Source of the DNA: Solirubrum sp044628455
GTDB lineage: Bacteria > Bacteroidota > Bacteroidia > Cytophagales > Hymenobacteraceae
NCBI RefSeq assembly: GCF_044628455.1
Contig: NZ_JBIYZW010000002.1
Coordinates: forward strand, 62,001 to 126,000
DNA: 64,000 bases
Reading direction: 5' to 3'
In this document: one piece after another, positions 49,651 through 58,187 of the stretch
Layout: the number at the start of each line of letters is the position of its first letter
Position numbering within the stretch: position 1 is the stretch's first letter
Position numbers and translations under genes: made by a program
The notes under the pieces: generated by a model
Seen by the model: only the letters and a program-made list of their open reading frames with translations
Database searches by the model: none
Told to the model about the DNA's origin: nothing

Positions 49651-50846
49651 CTGGCCGCCCGCTCCAGAATCTGCTGCACCGCAGCGGCAAGCTGCTGTCG
49701 GTCGAACTGCTCCCGGGCGACCTGCCGGCCGCGCTGCCCGGCGGCAGCTAATTCAGCGGCATCATTGAGGGCGGCCCCCAGCGTCCGGGCCAAAGCCGGG
49801 GCGTCTTCGGGCGGGGCAAACCAGCCGCAGCGGTGCTGCTCGACAAAATGTTTGGTCCAGCCGCCGTTGGTTACCACCACGGGCGTGCCGACGGCCAGGC
49901 TGTCGTAGAACTTGGCGGGCGAGTTGGCATCGAGCACGGGCAACCCCAGAAACGGCGCCACCGACACCTCGGCCAGCCGGAACCAGGCAAATACCGCGTG
50001 GCGGGGCTGCGGCTCAATTAATCGGATGAAAGAGTGCTGCGCGGCCGCCTGTTGCAGCAGCTGGTCGTGGTAGCCGTGGCCCAGAAAACACCACACCACA
50101 TCGGGGTGCGTTTCGGCCAGTTGTTTGGCCGCTTCCACCAGCGTTGGAATGCTGTTGGCCCGGCCGAAGGTACCGGCGTACAGCACTACCCGCCGGTCCT
50201 GCAGCCCTTCGCGTTGGCGCAAAGCCTGCACTTGCTCATCGGTTGCCCGCGCGGCCAGATCGAGGTCGGTGCCGTTGAGCACGGTGGTTACTTTGCTCTC
50301 GGGTACTCCCTGCTGCTGCACGTAGGCGGTCATGTCGGGCGAGAGGGGCACGATGTGGCGGGCCGAGCGGTAGAGGCTGCGCTCCAGGGCGTAGAGCTGG
50401 CGCTGAGCCAGGCCGTTGGGCACGGCGCCCATGGCAATGGGAAACGCCGGCCACAGATCCTGCACCTCGAACACCCAGGGTACCCGCCGCAGCCGGGCAA
50501 CCTGGGCGGCGGCCCAGGCGGCCGTCAGTGGCGTGCTGATGCCCCAGATAACGTCGGGCCGGTCGATGCGCAGACCTTCCCAGAGCGCGTAGGCCGCGTA
50601 CTGCCCAAACGACCAGCCCCGCCGCGCCACGCCCATGCGGTTGTGGTAGGGCACCCGGGCGGCCCGCATTTCCACGCCTGCGGGCAGCCACGGAAACTGC
50701 TGGGTGAGCCGCTGCGGCGCCCAGGTATCGGTGCTGATGAGCGTAACCCGGTGCTGCCGGGCAATGTGGGTCAGCAGCGAGTAGTGCCGACTGGTAGCCG
50801 GGCAGTCGGGGTTGGTGTGGTACTGACTGAAAACGGCAATGTGCAC
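49647..50846 (-). CDS. Glycosyltransferase family 4 (WbuB-like)
   Basis: 399 residues from the GTG at 50846 (VHIAVFSQYHTNPD), the usual N-terminal strand of WbuB-type GT4 enzymes. N-terminal Rossmann domain with WGISTPLTAAWAAA and VFEVQDLWPAFPIAMGA; C-terminal donor domain with VVLYAGTFGRANSIPTLVEA, CFLGHGYHDQLLQQA and AKFYDSLAVGTPVVVTNGGW, the E/D-x7-E-type nucleotide-sugar site. It adds a sugar during surface polysaccharide synthesis, but no other polysaccharide gene is adjacent. An upstream ATG (50918) lies inside a palindromic repeat and is unlikely to be used. Confidence 0.85.
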   Translation of the reverse strand: MHIAVFSQYHTNPDCPATSRHYSLLTHIARQHRVTLISTDTWAPQRLTQQFPWLPAGVEMRAARVPYHNRMGVARRGWSFGQYAAYALWEGLRIDRPDVIWGISTPLTAAWAAAQVARLRRVPWVFEVQDLWPAFPIAMGAVPNGLAQRQLYALERSLYRSARHIVPLSPDMTAYVQQQGVPESKVTTVLNGTDLDLAARATDEQVQALRQREGLQDRRVVLYAGTFGRANSIPTLVEAAKQLAETHPDVVWCFLGHGYHDQLLQQAAAQHSFIRLIEPQPRHAVFAWFRLAEVSVAPFLGLPVLDANSPAKFYDSLAVGTPVVVTNGGWTKHFVEQHRCGWFAPPEDAPALARTLGAALNDAAELAAAGQRGRQVAREQFDRQQLAAAVQQILERAAS

Positions 50847-50849
50847 AAA

Positions 50850-50933
50850 CGGTGAATCGGTGGTTCGGTGAAGGAGTGAGTTGAGCAGCGGTGGATGAGC
50901 TGTAAAATCACTATCCACTCACTCGCTCATTCA
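50850..50933. repeat. Imperfect palindromic element abutting the gldB stop
   Basis: GTGAAGGAGTGAG-type units (left) face CTCACTCGCTCATTCAC (right) across a loop with GTGGATGAGCTGTAAAATCA. The element begins at the TGA stop of gldB and ends just before the glycosyltransferase start, so it fills the whole gap. It resembles the CAATGA and TTGGTTA palindromes elsewhere in the window in being A+T rich and built of short tandem units. Confidence 0.5.
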
Positions 50934-51938
50934 CTTCCGCGGGCGGTAGCGCGACTCGCTCAGAATGCGCTGGGCATCGGTGGTGGCCATCAGCTGGGGC
51001 AGCGTCACGTTGGGATGCTCGGCCATGTACTTGCGCACAATCTGCCAGCCCACCCACTGGCCCACCCGGCCCGGGCAGGTTTTATCGATTTCGGGCACGT
51101 TGGGGCGCTCGGCCACGTACTTCTGAATCAGGAAGGGCGAGGTGCTGTAGAGCAGGTTTTTCTCCAGCAGGTGTCCCCAGATCTTGGCTTCGTTGAAGTT
51201 GACGTTCTGCAGGTCCTTGGCCGGGAAGCCAATGAGCAGGGAATCGTCGGTGCAGGGCAACACCTTTTCGGCGAAGTACAGGGCCTTGCCGTGCTGAATC
51301 ATTTCGGCCAGCATCGAGGTGCTGGTCAGCTGCTTCTTGTTGTACTTGCTCGACACGGCCAGGGCGGTGGTGGGCAGCACGTACTCCGCGCGGTAGCGGC
51401 GCAGAATGTAGTTGGGCACGTTGGGCCGGTACTTGGCCCGGGGCCCCACGAAAAAGTCGGTGCTGATGACCAGCAGACTGTCGTTGATGAACAAGTCCTG
51501 GCTCAGCCCGCTCACGAAGGTCTTGACCTGCGGCACCCGGAAATCGGGGAAGTGGTAGCGCACGTGCTGAAACATCTGCTGCAGGTTGCCGCGCCAGCGG
51601 GTGGTGTCGCTGAAGGTGCTGTCGGCCTGGCGGCTGAGTTCCTGCAGGCCGGGGTTGGTGGCCAGCCGGGCCAGGGTTTGCTGCAGAATGGGGTCGGGCA
51701 CCTGCCCGCGCTGCAGGAAGTAGCGGCTGAACAAACGGTTCTGGTCGAGAAAGCGGCGGGCGTCGTCGGGGGTACGAATCTGGAAAAACGACTTTTCCAG
51801 GCGCTCCAGTCGCACCGGCGCTTCCACCCGCGCCACCTCGGGCGCCAACTCGCACCGGGCGTTGTCGGAGCTGCAGCTTGCCAGCAGCAGGACGACGATG
51901 GGCAGGGTACTTAACCAGGGGCGCAAACGCAGGGACAT
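50931..51938 (-). CDS. gldB: Gliding motility lipoprotein GldB
   Basis: 335 residues. Lipobox LLASC (Cys about 22). Family segments: RLERLEKSFFQIRTPDDARR near the start, ADSTFSDTTRWRGNLQQMFQ, DFRVPQVKTFVSGLSQDLFI, RYRAEYVLPTTALAVSSKYN, LAEMIQHGKALYFAEKVLP and GWQIVRKYMAEHPNVTLPQL. GldB is an essential envelope lipoprotein for gliding and type IX secretion in Flavobacterium; its exact part is unresolved. GldD is encoded 6 kb downstream. Confidence 0.92.
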   Translation of the reverse strand: MSLRLRPWLSTLPIVVLLLASCSSDNARCELAPEVARVEAPVRLERLEKSFFQIRTPDDARRFLDQNRLFSRYFLQRGQVPDPILQQTLARLATNPGLQELSRQADSTFSDTTRWRGNLQQMFQHVRYHFPDFRVPQVKTFVSGLSQDLFINDSLLVISTDFFVGPRAKYRPNVPNYILRRYRAEYVLPTTALAVSSKYNKKQLTSTSMLAEMIQHGKALYFAEKVLPCTDDSLLIGFPAKDLQNVNFNEAKIWGHLLEKNLLYSTSPFLIQKYVAERPNVPEIDKTCPGRVGQWVGWQIVRKYMAEHPNVTLPQLMATTDAQRILSESRYRPRK

Positions 51939-51955
51939 GTGTCGGGAGGGCTTCT

Positions 51956-51963
51956 ATATTTGA
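51956..51963 (+). promoter_or_regulatory. -7 promoter box for the barrel gene at 52047
   Basis: TATATTTG fits TAnnTTTG, 84 bp upstream of the ATG, in the divergent gap with gldB. No clear -33 element. Confidence 0.4.
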
Positions 51964-52046
51964 GGCGAAATTAGCCAAAACCCGGACCTCGCCGGGCCGG
52001 CGGCTCGTATGAACGCCCAACGACACCGTTGCGTGTCATCCCTCCC

Positions 52047-52739
52047 ATGAAAAAAGCCTTACTCGCGCTGCCGCTGCTGCTGGCGGGCATCGTTACCTCG
52101 GCCTCGGCCCAGGTTGAAATCGGTTTGAAAGTGTCACCCAGCATTGCCAGCCTGCGCGTGGATGCGCCCGGCAGCCTGGGTTTCGCCTCCGACGGCAGCA
52201 AGCTGGGCATCGGCGGCGGCGTCATCGTCGACTACTTCTTCGGCCAGAACTACGCCTTCAGCAGCGGGCTGCTGCTCACCAGCAAGGGCGGCAAAATCAA
52301 CTACCTCGACCAGACCGCACCCAACGACCCCACCCAGGTGCGTCGCAGCCAGGAAATCAGCTTGCAGTACCTGGAAATTCCGGTGACGGTGAAGCTGTTC
52401 ACCAACGACGTTGCCACCGACACCAAGTTGTACTTCCAGGTGGGCGGCACCGTAAACGCCGCCGTAGCCGGCCGCATCAACAGCAGCAAGTACTACACCG
52501 ACCCGGCTACGGCCACCGAGCTGAAAGCCTCCAAGCACTTCATCATCCCCGACGCGGCCCTGCTGGCCGGCCTGGGCGTGGAGTACCAGCTGGGCCAGAG
52601 CACCCGCGTGTTTGCCGGCCTCTCCTACCACCGCGGGCTGTTCAACATCGACCGGTACTTCGAGAAGGAGCGCAGCAACATGAAGGGCGTGACGCTGAAA
52701 AACAACGAGTTGGCCCTCGACTTCGGCCTCAAGTTCTAG
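52047..52739 (+). CDS. PorT-family outer membrane beta-barrel protein
   Basis: 230 residues from the ATG at 52047; signal peptide to about 21 (SASAQ). Strands VEIGLKVSPSIASLRV, IGGGVIVDYFFGQNYAFSSG, LQYLEIPVTVKLFTNDV, LYFQVGGTVNAAVAGRIN and the terminal LALDFGLKF give the PF13568 pattern. It is divergent from gldB. The last 157 bp of the gene (from 52583) are duplicated in inverted orientation immediately downstream, up to an N at 52977, which is probably a sequencing artefact and does not affect this copy. Confidence 0.82.
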   Translation: MKKALLALPLLLAGIVTSASAQVEIGLKVSPSIASLRVDAPGSLGFASDGSKLGIGGGVIVDYFFGQNYAFSSGLLLTSKGGKINYLDQTAPNDPTQVRRSQEISLQYLEIPVTVKLFTNDVATDTKLYFQVGGTVNAAVAGRINSSKYYTDPATATELKASKHFIIPDAALLAGLGVEYQLGQSTRVFAGLSYHRGLFNIDRYFEKERSNMKGVTLKNNELALDFGLKF

Positions 52740-52976
52740 CCTGAGCAGCGGCTTTGAACAGCAGAAGCCCGGCAGTCAGCTGACTGCCGGGCTTCTGCTG
52801 TTCAAAGCCGCTGCTCAGGCTAGAACTTGAGGCCGAAGTCGAGGGCCAACTCGTTGTTTTTCAGCGTCACGCCCTTCATGTTGCTGCGCTCCTTCTCGAA
52901 GTACCGGTCGATGTTGAACAGCCCGCGGTGGTAGGAGAGGCCGGCAAACACGCGGGTGCTCTGGCCCAGCTGGTAC
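52583..52976. other. Perfect 197-bp-arm palindrome with no spacer, ending at an N
   Basis: The left arm is 52583-52779, which is the 3' end of the barrel gene plus its terminator half. The right arm is 52780-52976, its exact reverse complement. Position 52977 is N, after which the rng sequence begins. The centre (CAGTCAG / CTGACTG) is inside what looks like a natural terminator stem (AGAAGCCCGGCAGTCAG...). A perfect inverted duplication joined to unrelated sequence at an N is what a fold-back read or mis-joined contig gives. Confidence 0.85.
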
Positions 52977-52977
52977 N

Positions 52978-54533
52978 CGGCTGTGCAGCTCGATGTCTTC
53001 GCCGCGCTCGTCCTGAATGCGGTAGTCGGTGAGGCCCAGCGAAGTGTCCTTCACCACCTTCACCCACTTGTAGTACTTCAGGTACCACTTCATCTGCTTG
53101 CTCACCAGGCCTTTGGTGTAGTAGGCGTGCAGGAAGGGATGTACGTGCAGGGTCAGGCCCGAGTGGTTCTGGTTCACGAGCAGGTCGGCAATGCTGGTGT
53201 CGATTTCGTCGGTGACGAGGATGGACGCCGTGATTTTGCCGGTGCCGCCGCAGGTGGGGCACACCTCGGTGGTAATGATGTTCTGCTCGGGGCGCACACG
53301 CTGCCGGGTAATCTGCAGCAGGCCGAACTTGGTGATGGGCAGGATGGTGAACTTGGCGCGGTCCTGCGCCATGATGTTGTACACCGTGTCCTCCACCTTC
53401 TTGCGGCTGTCGCCCGAGCGCATATCGATGAAGTCGACCACCACGATGCCGCCCATGTCGCGCAGGCGCAGCTGGCGGGCCACTTCCTTGGCGGCGGCCA
53501 GGTTCACCATCAGGGCGGTGGCTTCCTGGTCGCTTTGCTGGTTGCTTTTGTTGCCCGAGTTCACGTCGATGACGTGCAGGGCCTCGGTGTGCTCGATGAC
53601 GAGGTAGCCGCCGCCGGGCACGGTCACGGTTTTGCCGAAGAGGGTTTTGAGCTGCTTTTCGATGTCGAACTGCTCAAACACCTTGGTCTTACCGGTGTAG
53701 AACTTCAGCAGGTCGGGCTTGTCGGGCGCAATCTGCTGCAGGTACGTTTTCAGCTCGTCGTACATGGCCTGCGAGTCGACGTGGATGGCGTCGAACGACT
53801 CGTTGAGCATGTCGCGGATCATGGACGAGGTACGGCCCAGCTCGCCCAGCACCTTGTCGTTGGGCTTGGCCGTGCGCAGGTTCTGGTAGAGCCGCTCCCA
53901 CATGCCCACCATGTTCTGCATGTCGCGGTCGAGCTCGGCCACGTCGCGGCCCTCGGCCACGGTGCGGATAATCACGCCGAAACCGTCGGGCTTGATGGAG
54001 GCAATGAGGCGCTTCAGCCGGTCGCGCTCGGTGCGGCTGACGATTTTCTTCGACACCGAGATGGTGTCGGAAAACGGCATGAGCACCAGGTAGCGGCCGG
54101 CCATGGAGAGGTCGGAGGAAAGGCGCGGGCCCTTGGTGGAAATCGGCTCTTTCACGATTTGCACCAGCAGCTGCTGCCCTTTCTTGAGCACGTCGGCCAT
54201 CTTGCCGACTTTTTCCAGCGCGGCTTCGCGGGGGAAGCCCTTCAGGTGAGCTACCGGCGCCTTGCCGGTGTGCACCAGGCGCGTCCACTTGGCCAGCGTC
54301 TGGAATTGCTCTCCCAGGTCGCCGTAATGCAGAAAGGCGTCCTTCTGATAACCGATATCAATAAACGCGGCGTTCAGGCCGGGCATCACCTTCTTGACGG
54401 TGCCCAGAAAGATGTCGCCCACCGCGTAGTTGGTGTCGTTGCGGTCGAAGTGGTATTCGATCAACCGCTTGTCCTGCAGCAGGGCAATCCGCTCGCCTTC
54501 CTGAGTAGAATTAATGATTAATTCGTTACTCAA
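52978..54533 (-). CDS. rng: Ribonuclease E/G family protein, 3' end lost at the N
   Basis: 518 residues seen from the TTG start at 54533 (MSNELIINSTQEGERIALLQ). S1 domain around GDIFLGTVKKVMPGLNAAFI; the RNase core with GKTVTVPGGGYLVIEHTEAL, VIDVNSGNKSN (Mg-binding Asp), GGIVVVDFIDM (second Asp), QRVRPEQNIITTEVCPTCGG (CPxCxG zinc link) and VHPFLHAYYTKG. It processes 16S and other RNA ends. The reading continues through the N (CGN, Arg) into the inverted duplication, where residues become non-homologous; the true last residues after IELHS are therefore missing. The short length beyond HS suggests little is lost. Confidence 0.92.
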
Positions 54534-54745
54534 TGGAGTTCGGGGTTAGCCGGCCGTCCGGGAGTAGCCTTGCCGTTGCCCGCAAAAACCAAGAAGGGAA
54601 GCCAGCACCGGTCAGGTACCAGCTTCCCCTACTGATGGTCCACGGGGAAAACGCAACGAAAGCCACGCCCAGGAGTCGGCGGGGTGAAACATGGGGCGCG
54701 CCGCCGGCTTAGAGCCAGCCCAGCGCCCAGCAAACCCCCGCGGGC

Positions 54746-54835
54746 TTACTTCTTCTTGTGACGGTTTTTGCGCAGGCGCTTTTTCCGCTTGTGAGTGGCA
54801 ATCTTATGACGCTTTCTCTTTTTACCGCAGGGCAT
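54746..54835 (-). CDS. AURKAIP1/COX24-domain 29-residue ribosome-associated protein
   Basis: A complete 29-residue frame: MPCGKKRKRHKIATHKRKKR followed by LRKNRHKKK and a stop. It is the widespread Bacteroidota miniprotein annotated as AURKAIP1/COX24 domain protein, matching the basic core of the mitochondrial small-subunit protein mS38/COX24. It lies in the HU / TPR / rng run, 212 bp upstream of rng. The gap (54534-54745) holds a weak stem with GGGAAGC and GCTTCCC but no other gene. Confidence 0.88.
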   Translation of the reverse strand: MPCGKKRKRHKIATHKRKKRLRKNRHKKK

Positions 54836-54916
54836 GAGTTGTGAGGTTTGGGTTGATGAATGAGGTTTCAAAACCACTGCTCAGGCCGGCCTTGCGGACC
54901 GGCCCAACCAGTGGGG

Positions 54917-55828
54917 TTACTGCAATTTCTGGAGTTCTTCGTTTACCGAGGTCAGCAGGCCGGGGTCGGAGCTGAGGCTCTTGGTTTTCTGGAAAGCCTG
55001 CTTGGCCTTTTCCTTCTGCCCATCCTGCGCCAGCGCCACGCCCAGGTAAAACTGCCCGGTGACGTTCTTGGGGTTCACCCTCACCAGCTCCTGAAAGCGG
55101 TCCACGGCTTTGTCGGCCTGGTTGCTTTGCAGGGCCAGAATGCCCAGGTTGTAGAGGGCCTTCTCGTTGCGGGGGTCGGTGGCCAGCACCTCGCGCAGCA
55201 TGGTGATGCCCGCCACGGGGTTGGGGCCCGCCATCAGGGCCATACCCAGGTTGGTTTTGGCGTCGAGGTTCTGCGGGTTTTCGTTCAGCACCTTTTCGTA
55301 CAAGCCCTGGGCTTTGCCGCCCAGCATCTTGGCCCGCTCCTCGGTAGCCGCGAAGCTGTAGGCCTCGAAGTACTGATCGGCGGCGCGCTTCCAGGCCTGC
55401 TCGCCGGGGCGGGCCTGGGCTACCTGCTCGTAGTAATAGCCGGCACTGTCGAAGCGCTGCACCTGCTGGTACTGCTTGGCCAGGTCGGTGGCCAGGCTCA
55501 GGCGGCCGGCGCCCTCGGCGGCCCGGTAGCGGGCCAGTAGGGCGTTCAGCTCCTTGCGCTGCTCGGCCGAAGCCTGGGTGTGGGGTTGCTGGGCGGTGGC
55601 GCCGCCACTGGCCGGCACCGGTCCCGACGAAGCCTCGGCCTTGGAGCCGGCCGTCGCGGGTCCGCCGCCGTCGCGGTTGGCGGTGCGGGCCGCATCCTGG
55701 GCCAGTTCACCCTTGCCTTCCTTGGGCTTCACCACGCCCTTCGGCAGCAGAAACAGGTACGCTACCAGCCCGGCGGCCAGTACCAATACCAGAAGTTGCG
55801 GAACGAAGGAAGAGCGGCGAGCGGCCAT
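54917..55828 (-). CDS. Membrane-anchored TPR protein
   Basis: 303 residues. One N-terminal membrane helix (about 9-29, FVPQLLVLVLAAGLVAYLFL), a low-complexity Gly/Ala/Ser linker (to about 90), then tetratricopeptide repeats (about 95-300), the clearest being AKTNLGMALMAGPNPVAGIT, LYNLGILALQSNQADKAVDR and GQFYLGVALAQDGQKEKAKQ. It is a periplasm- or cytoplasm-facing scaffold; topology is not fixed by sequence. It sits between HU and the COX24-like gene on the same strand, an order seen in related genomes. Confidence 0.85.
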   Translation of the reverse strand: MAARRSSFVPQLLVLVLAAGLVAYLFLLPKGVVKPKEGKGELAQDAARTANRDGGGPATAGSKAEASSGPVPASGGATAQQPHTQASAEQRKELNALLARYRAAEGAGRLSLATDLAKQYQQVQRFDSAGYYYEQVAQARPGEQAWKRAADQYFEAYSFAATEERAKMLGGKAQGLYEKVLNENPQNLDAKTNLGMALMAGPNPVAGITMLREVLATDPRNEKALYNLGILALQSNQADKAVDRFQELVRVNPKNVTGQFYLGVALAQDGQKEKAKQAFQKTKSLSSDPGLLTSVNEELQKLQ

Positions 55829-55936
55829 GCGGGAGAGAAAAAGGCGGCCGCCGGGCGGCTGTTGGAAAACAGACCCGCTCGGCGGCGGCCGGCAATGTTA
55901 CGAAGAACGCAGCGTTTTCAGGAACCGGGAGCCGAA

Positions 55937-56242
55937 CTAGGCTTGCACCAGCTCTTTTACCTTCTTGCTGTTCTTGATCTTGCTGATGAAGGTTTTCGAC
56001 GGCTTGAAGCTCGGGATGTAGTGCTCGTCGATGATGATGGAGGTGTTTTTCGAAATGTTGCGGGCTACTTTCCGGGCGCGTTTCTTGTTGACGAAGCTAC
56101 CGAAGCCTCGCACGTAGATGTTGTTGCCGCTGGCCATCGAATCCTTCACCACTTTGAAGAAAGCCTCTACGGTTGCTGACACGTCGGTTTTCTCAATGCC
56201 GGTCTTTTCGGCGATTTCGGCAATTACTTCTGCTTTGGTCAC
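55937..56242 (-). CDS. HU-family DNA-binding protein
   Basis: 101 residues from a GTG start at 56242 (TKAEVIAEIAEKTGIEKTDV). The HU/IHF fold is clear: two helices, then IYVRGFGSFVNKKRARKVAR (beta arm entry), NISKNTSIIIDEHYIPSFKP (the arm, with the DNA-intercalating proline in PSFKPS), and the C-terminal helix FISKIKNSKKVKELV. Nucleoid protein that bends DNA. GTG is required because no ATG precedes the conserved first helix. A full promoter lies about 90 bp upstream, divergent from mutY. Confidence 0.93.
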   Translation of the reverse strand: MTKAEVIAEIAEKTGIEKTDVSATVEAFFKVVKDSMASGNNIYVRGFGSFVNKKRARKVARNISKNTSIIIDEHYIPSFKPSKTFISKIKNSKKVKELVQA

Positions 56243-56330
56243 TGTGCTAGGAACCTGAAAGTGTGAAAAAGAAAGGCAAAAAATGCTTGTAAAAACCCGT
56301 AAGCCCTTGCCCGGTAGGCATTTCGGGCCA

Positions 56331-56361
56331 CAAAGGTAGTCCCGTTTTTTGGTTTTACAAA
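56331..56361 (-). promoter_or_regulatory. Complete promoter of the HU gene
   Basis: Minus strand TTTG (56358-56361), 19-base spacer, TACCTTTG (56331-56338). This is the best promoter in the window and implies a leader of about 80 bases. Confidence 0.7.
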
Positions 56362-56421
56362 CCCAATTGCCAAATACCAAGACCGGCGCATAGCCGAGGC
56401 AATATATTCAAAATCAACAGG

Positions 56422-57516
56422 TTGACCAACACTCTCCCCGCTCCGTCCCATCCATTCTTTGCCCAAGCCCTTTTGGATTGGTACCCGCGGCACCGCCGCG
56501 ACCTGCCCTGGCGCCACACCCGCGACCCGTACGCCATCTGGCTGTCGGAAATCATTCTGCAGCAAACCCGCGTGCAGCAGGGACTTCCCTACTACCAGAA
56601 GTTTCTGGCGGCTTACCCCACGGTGCACGATCTGGCCGCCGCCCCCGAGCAGGAAGTGCTGCGCCTGTGGCAGGGCCTGGGCTACTACTCGCGGGCCCGC
56701 AACCTGCGCCACACCGCCCAGCAGGTAGTCGATGAGTACGGCGGCGTATTTCCGGGCTCCTACGCCGGGCTGCTGAAGCTGCGCGGCATCGGGCCCTACA
56801 CGGCGGCGGCCATAGCCTCGTTTGCCTACGACGAGCGGGTGGGCGTGGTCGACGGCAACGTGTACCGGGTGCTGGCTCGGGTGTTTGGCATCAGCGCCGA
56901 CGTGGCCACGCCGGCCGCCCGCCGCGAGTTTCAGTTACTGGCCGACCAGCTGATTTCGGTGGAGCAGCCCGCCGAGTACAACCAAGCCATCATGGAGTTC
57001 GGGGCCATTCAGTGCACGCCCGCCAACCCCGACTGCCTGTTTTGCCCGCTGCGCGAGCAATGCTTCGCGTTTCAGCACGGTCTGGTCCGCCAGCTGCCGG
57101 TCAAAACCAAGGCCAAAGCCGCCCGCACCCGCTATTTCCAGTATTTCGTGCTGCGCCACGCCGATACCGTTTACCTGCGCCGGCGGGCCGACAAGGACAT
57201 CTGGCACAGCCTCTACGACTTCTGGCTCCGTGAAACCCCGCAGGCCGAACTGGCCCCGCAGCAGGTGCTGGCCGAAGCCGAGCGGCTGGGCAGCCGGATT
57301 GCAGCCAACCGCGTGGCCGAGCCGGCGGCCGCTATGCGCCACGCCCTCAGTCACCAGAAAGTGGAAGCCCGGTTTCACGAACTGTGGCTGGACCAGCCGC
57401 TGCCCGATCAGGCGCTTGAACAAACTGGTCTTCAGGCATTTACCTCAGCTCAGATCGAGCAATTGCCCAAGCCCGTCATCATCTCAAATTTTCTCGCTCG
57501 GCAAGGCATTATTTAA
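56422..57516 (+). CDS. mutY: A/G-specific adenine glycosylase
   Basis: 364 residues from a TTG start (TTG ACC AAC); no ATG or GTG precedes WYPRHRRDLPWRHTRDPYAI. It removes adenine mispaired with 8-oxoguanine. EIILQQTRVQQGLPYYQKFL with the catalytic Glu, HhH LRGIGPYTAAAIASFA, VVDGNVYRVLARVFGI (catalytic Asp), and the [4Fe-4S] site CTPANPDCLFCPLREQC. The C-terminal NUDIX-like domain (about 235-360: YFQYFVLRHADTVYLRRRAD) recognises the oxidised base. Divergent from HU; 90 bp before ssb. Confidence 0.95.
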   Translation: MTNTLPAPSHPFFAQALLDWYPRHRRDLPWRHTRDPYAIWLSEIILQQTRVQQGLPYYQKFLAAYPTVHDLAAAPEQEVLRLWQGLGYYSRARNLRHTAQQVVDEYGGVFPGSYAGLLKLRGIGPYTAAAIASFAYDERVGVVDGNVYRVLARVFGISADVATPAARREFQLLADQLISVEQPAEYNQAIMEFGAIQCTPANPDCLFCPLREQCFAFQHGLVRQLPVKTKAKAARTRYFQYFVLRHADTVYLRRRADKDIWHSLYDFWLRETPQAELAPQQVLAEAERLGSRIAANRVAEPAAAMRHALSHQKVEARFHELWLDQPLPDQALEQTGLQAFTSAQIEQLPKPVIISNFLARQGII

Positions 57517-57606
57517 GCTAAAACGCTTGGAAATGTGCCTCTTTATTTAGTTATTGTAGTAAGCTAAACCAGTAGCTATTTCTTTCACCCTCAACCATTC
57601 AACCCC

Positions 57607-58059
57607 ATGTCGAGCGTTAACAAAGTCATTCTCGTGGGCAACCTGGGCACCGACCCGGAAGTGCGGCACCTGGAAAGCGGCAGCGCCGTGGCCCAGTTCC
57701 GTTTGGCTACCAACGAAACCTACAAAGACAAAAGCGGCAACCGCGTCGAGCGCACCGAGTGGCACAACATTGTGGCCTGGCGCGGCTTGGCCGAAGTAGC
57801 CGAGAAGTACATGCGCAAGGGCCAGTCGGTGTACGTGGAGGGCAAGATTCGCACCCGTCAGTACCAGGACAAGGACAACCAGACGCGCTACGTTACTGAA
57901 ATCGTAGCCGACGAAATTACCATGCTCGGCGGCGGCCGCGGGCCGGGCGAGGGCGCCAACGGCCACGCCCAGCAGCCCGCTCAGGCCGCCGACAAGGCCA
58001 CCGCGGCCGAGCAGAAGACCTTCCGCCAGCAGCCCGAAATGGACGAACTTCCCTTCTAA
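57607..58059 (+). CDS. ssb: Single-stranded DNA-binding protein
   Basis: 150 residues. OB fold (about 1-110): VNKVILVGNLGTDPEVRHLE, AQFRLATNETYKDKSGNRVE, TEWHNIVAWRGLAEVAEKYM, GQSVYVEGKIRTRQYQDKDN, YVTEIVADEITML. A Gly/Gln/Ala-rich linker and the acidic tip MDELPF that recruits repair and replication proteins (including RecG and others) end the protein. Follows mutY and precedes gldD in a conserved Bacteroidota order, with a terminator after it. Confidence 0.96.
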   Translation: MSSVNKVILVGNLGTDPEVRHLESGSAVAQFRLATNETYKDKSGNRVERTEWHNIVAWRGLAEVAEKYMRKGQSVYVEGKIRTRQYQDKDNQTRYVTEIVADEITMLGGGRGPGEGANGHAQQPAQAADKATAAEQKTFRQQPEMDELPF

Positions 58060-58084
58060 ACCCGGCGTTTGCCCCAGTAAGCCT

Positions 58085-58115
58085 CGCCCCGGTTGCTTTG
58101 CGGCCGGGGCGTTTT
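58085..58115 (+). terminator. Intrinsic terminator after ssb
   Basis: CGCCCCGG pairs with CCGGGGCG around an 11-base loop and is followed by TTTT. Confidence 0.8.
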
Positions 58116-58160
58116 GCATCCCGGCGGCAAAGCCGGGCCCTACATGCCGGGCTCAATGGC

Positions 58161-58168
58161 TACTTTTG
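58161..58168 (+). promoter_or_regulatory. -7 promoter box for gldD
   Basis: TACTTTTG, a perfect TAnnTTTG, 20 bp before the gldD ATG; the leader would be about 12 bases. No -33 TTG at the right spacing. Confidence 0.5.
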
Positions 58169-58187
58169 ACTTCTGATCTGTTTACCG

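Noticed and set aside
52815..52976. A fused C-terminus of rng continuing through the N
   Set aside because: The residues come from the inverted duplicate of the barrel gene and are not homologous to RNase G.
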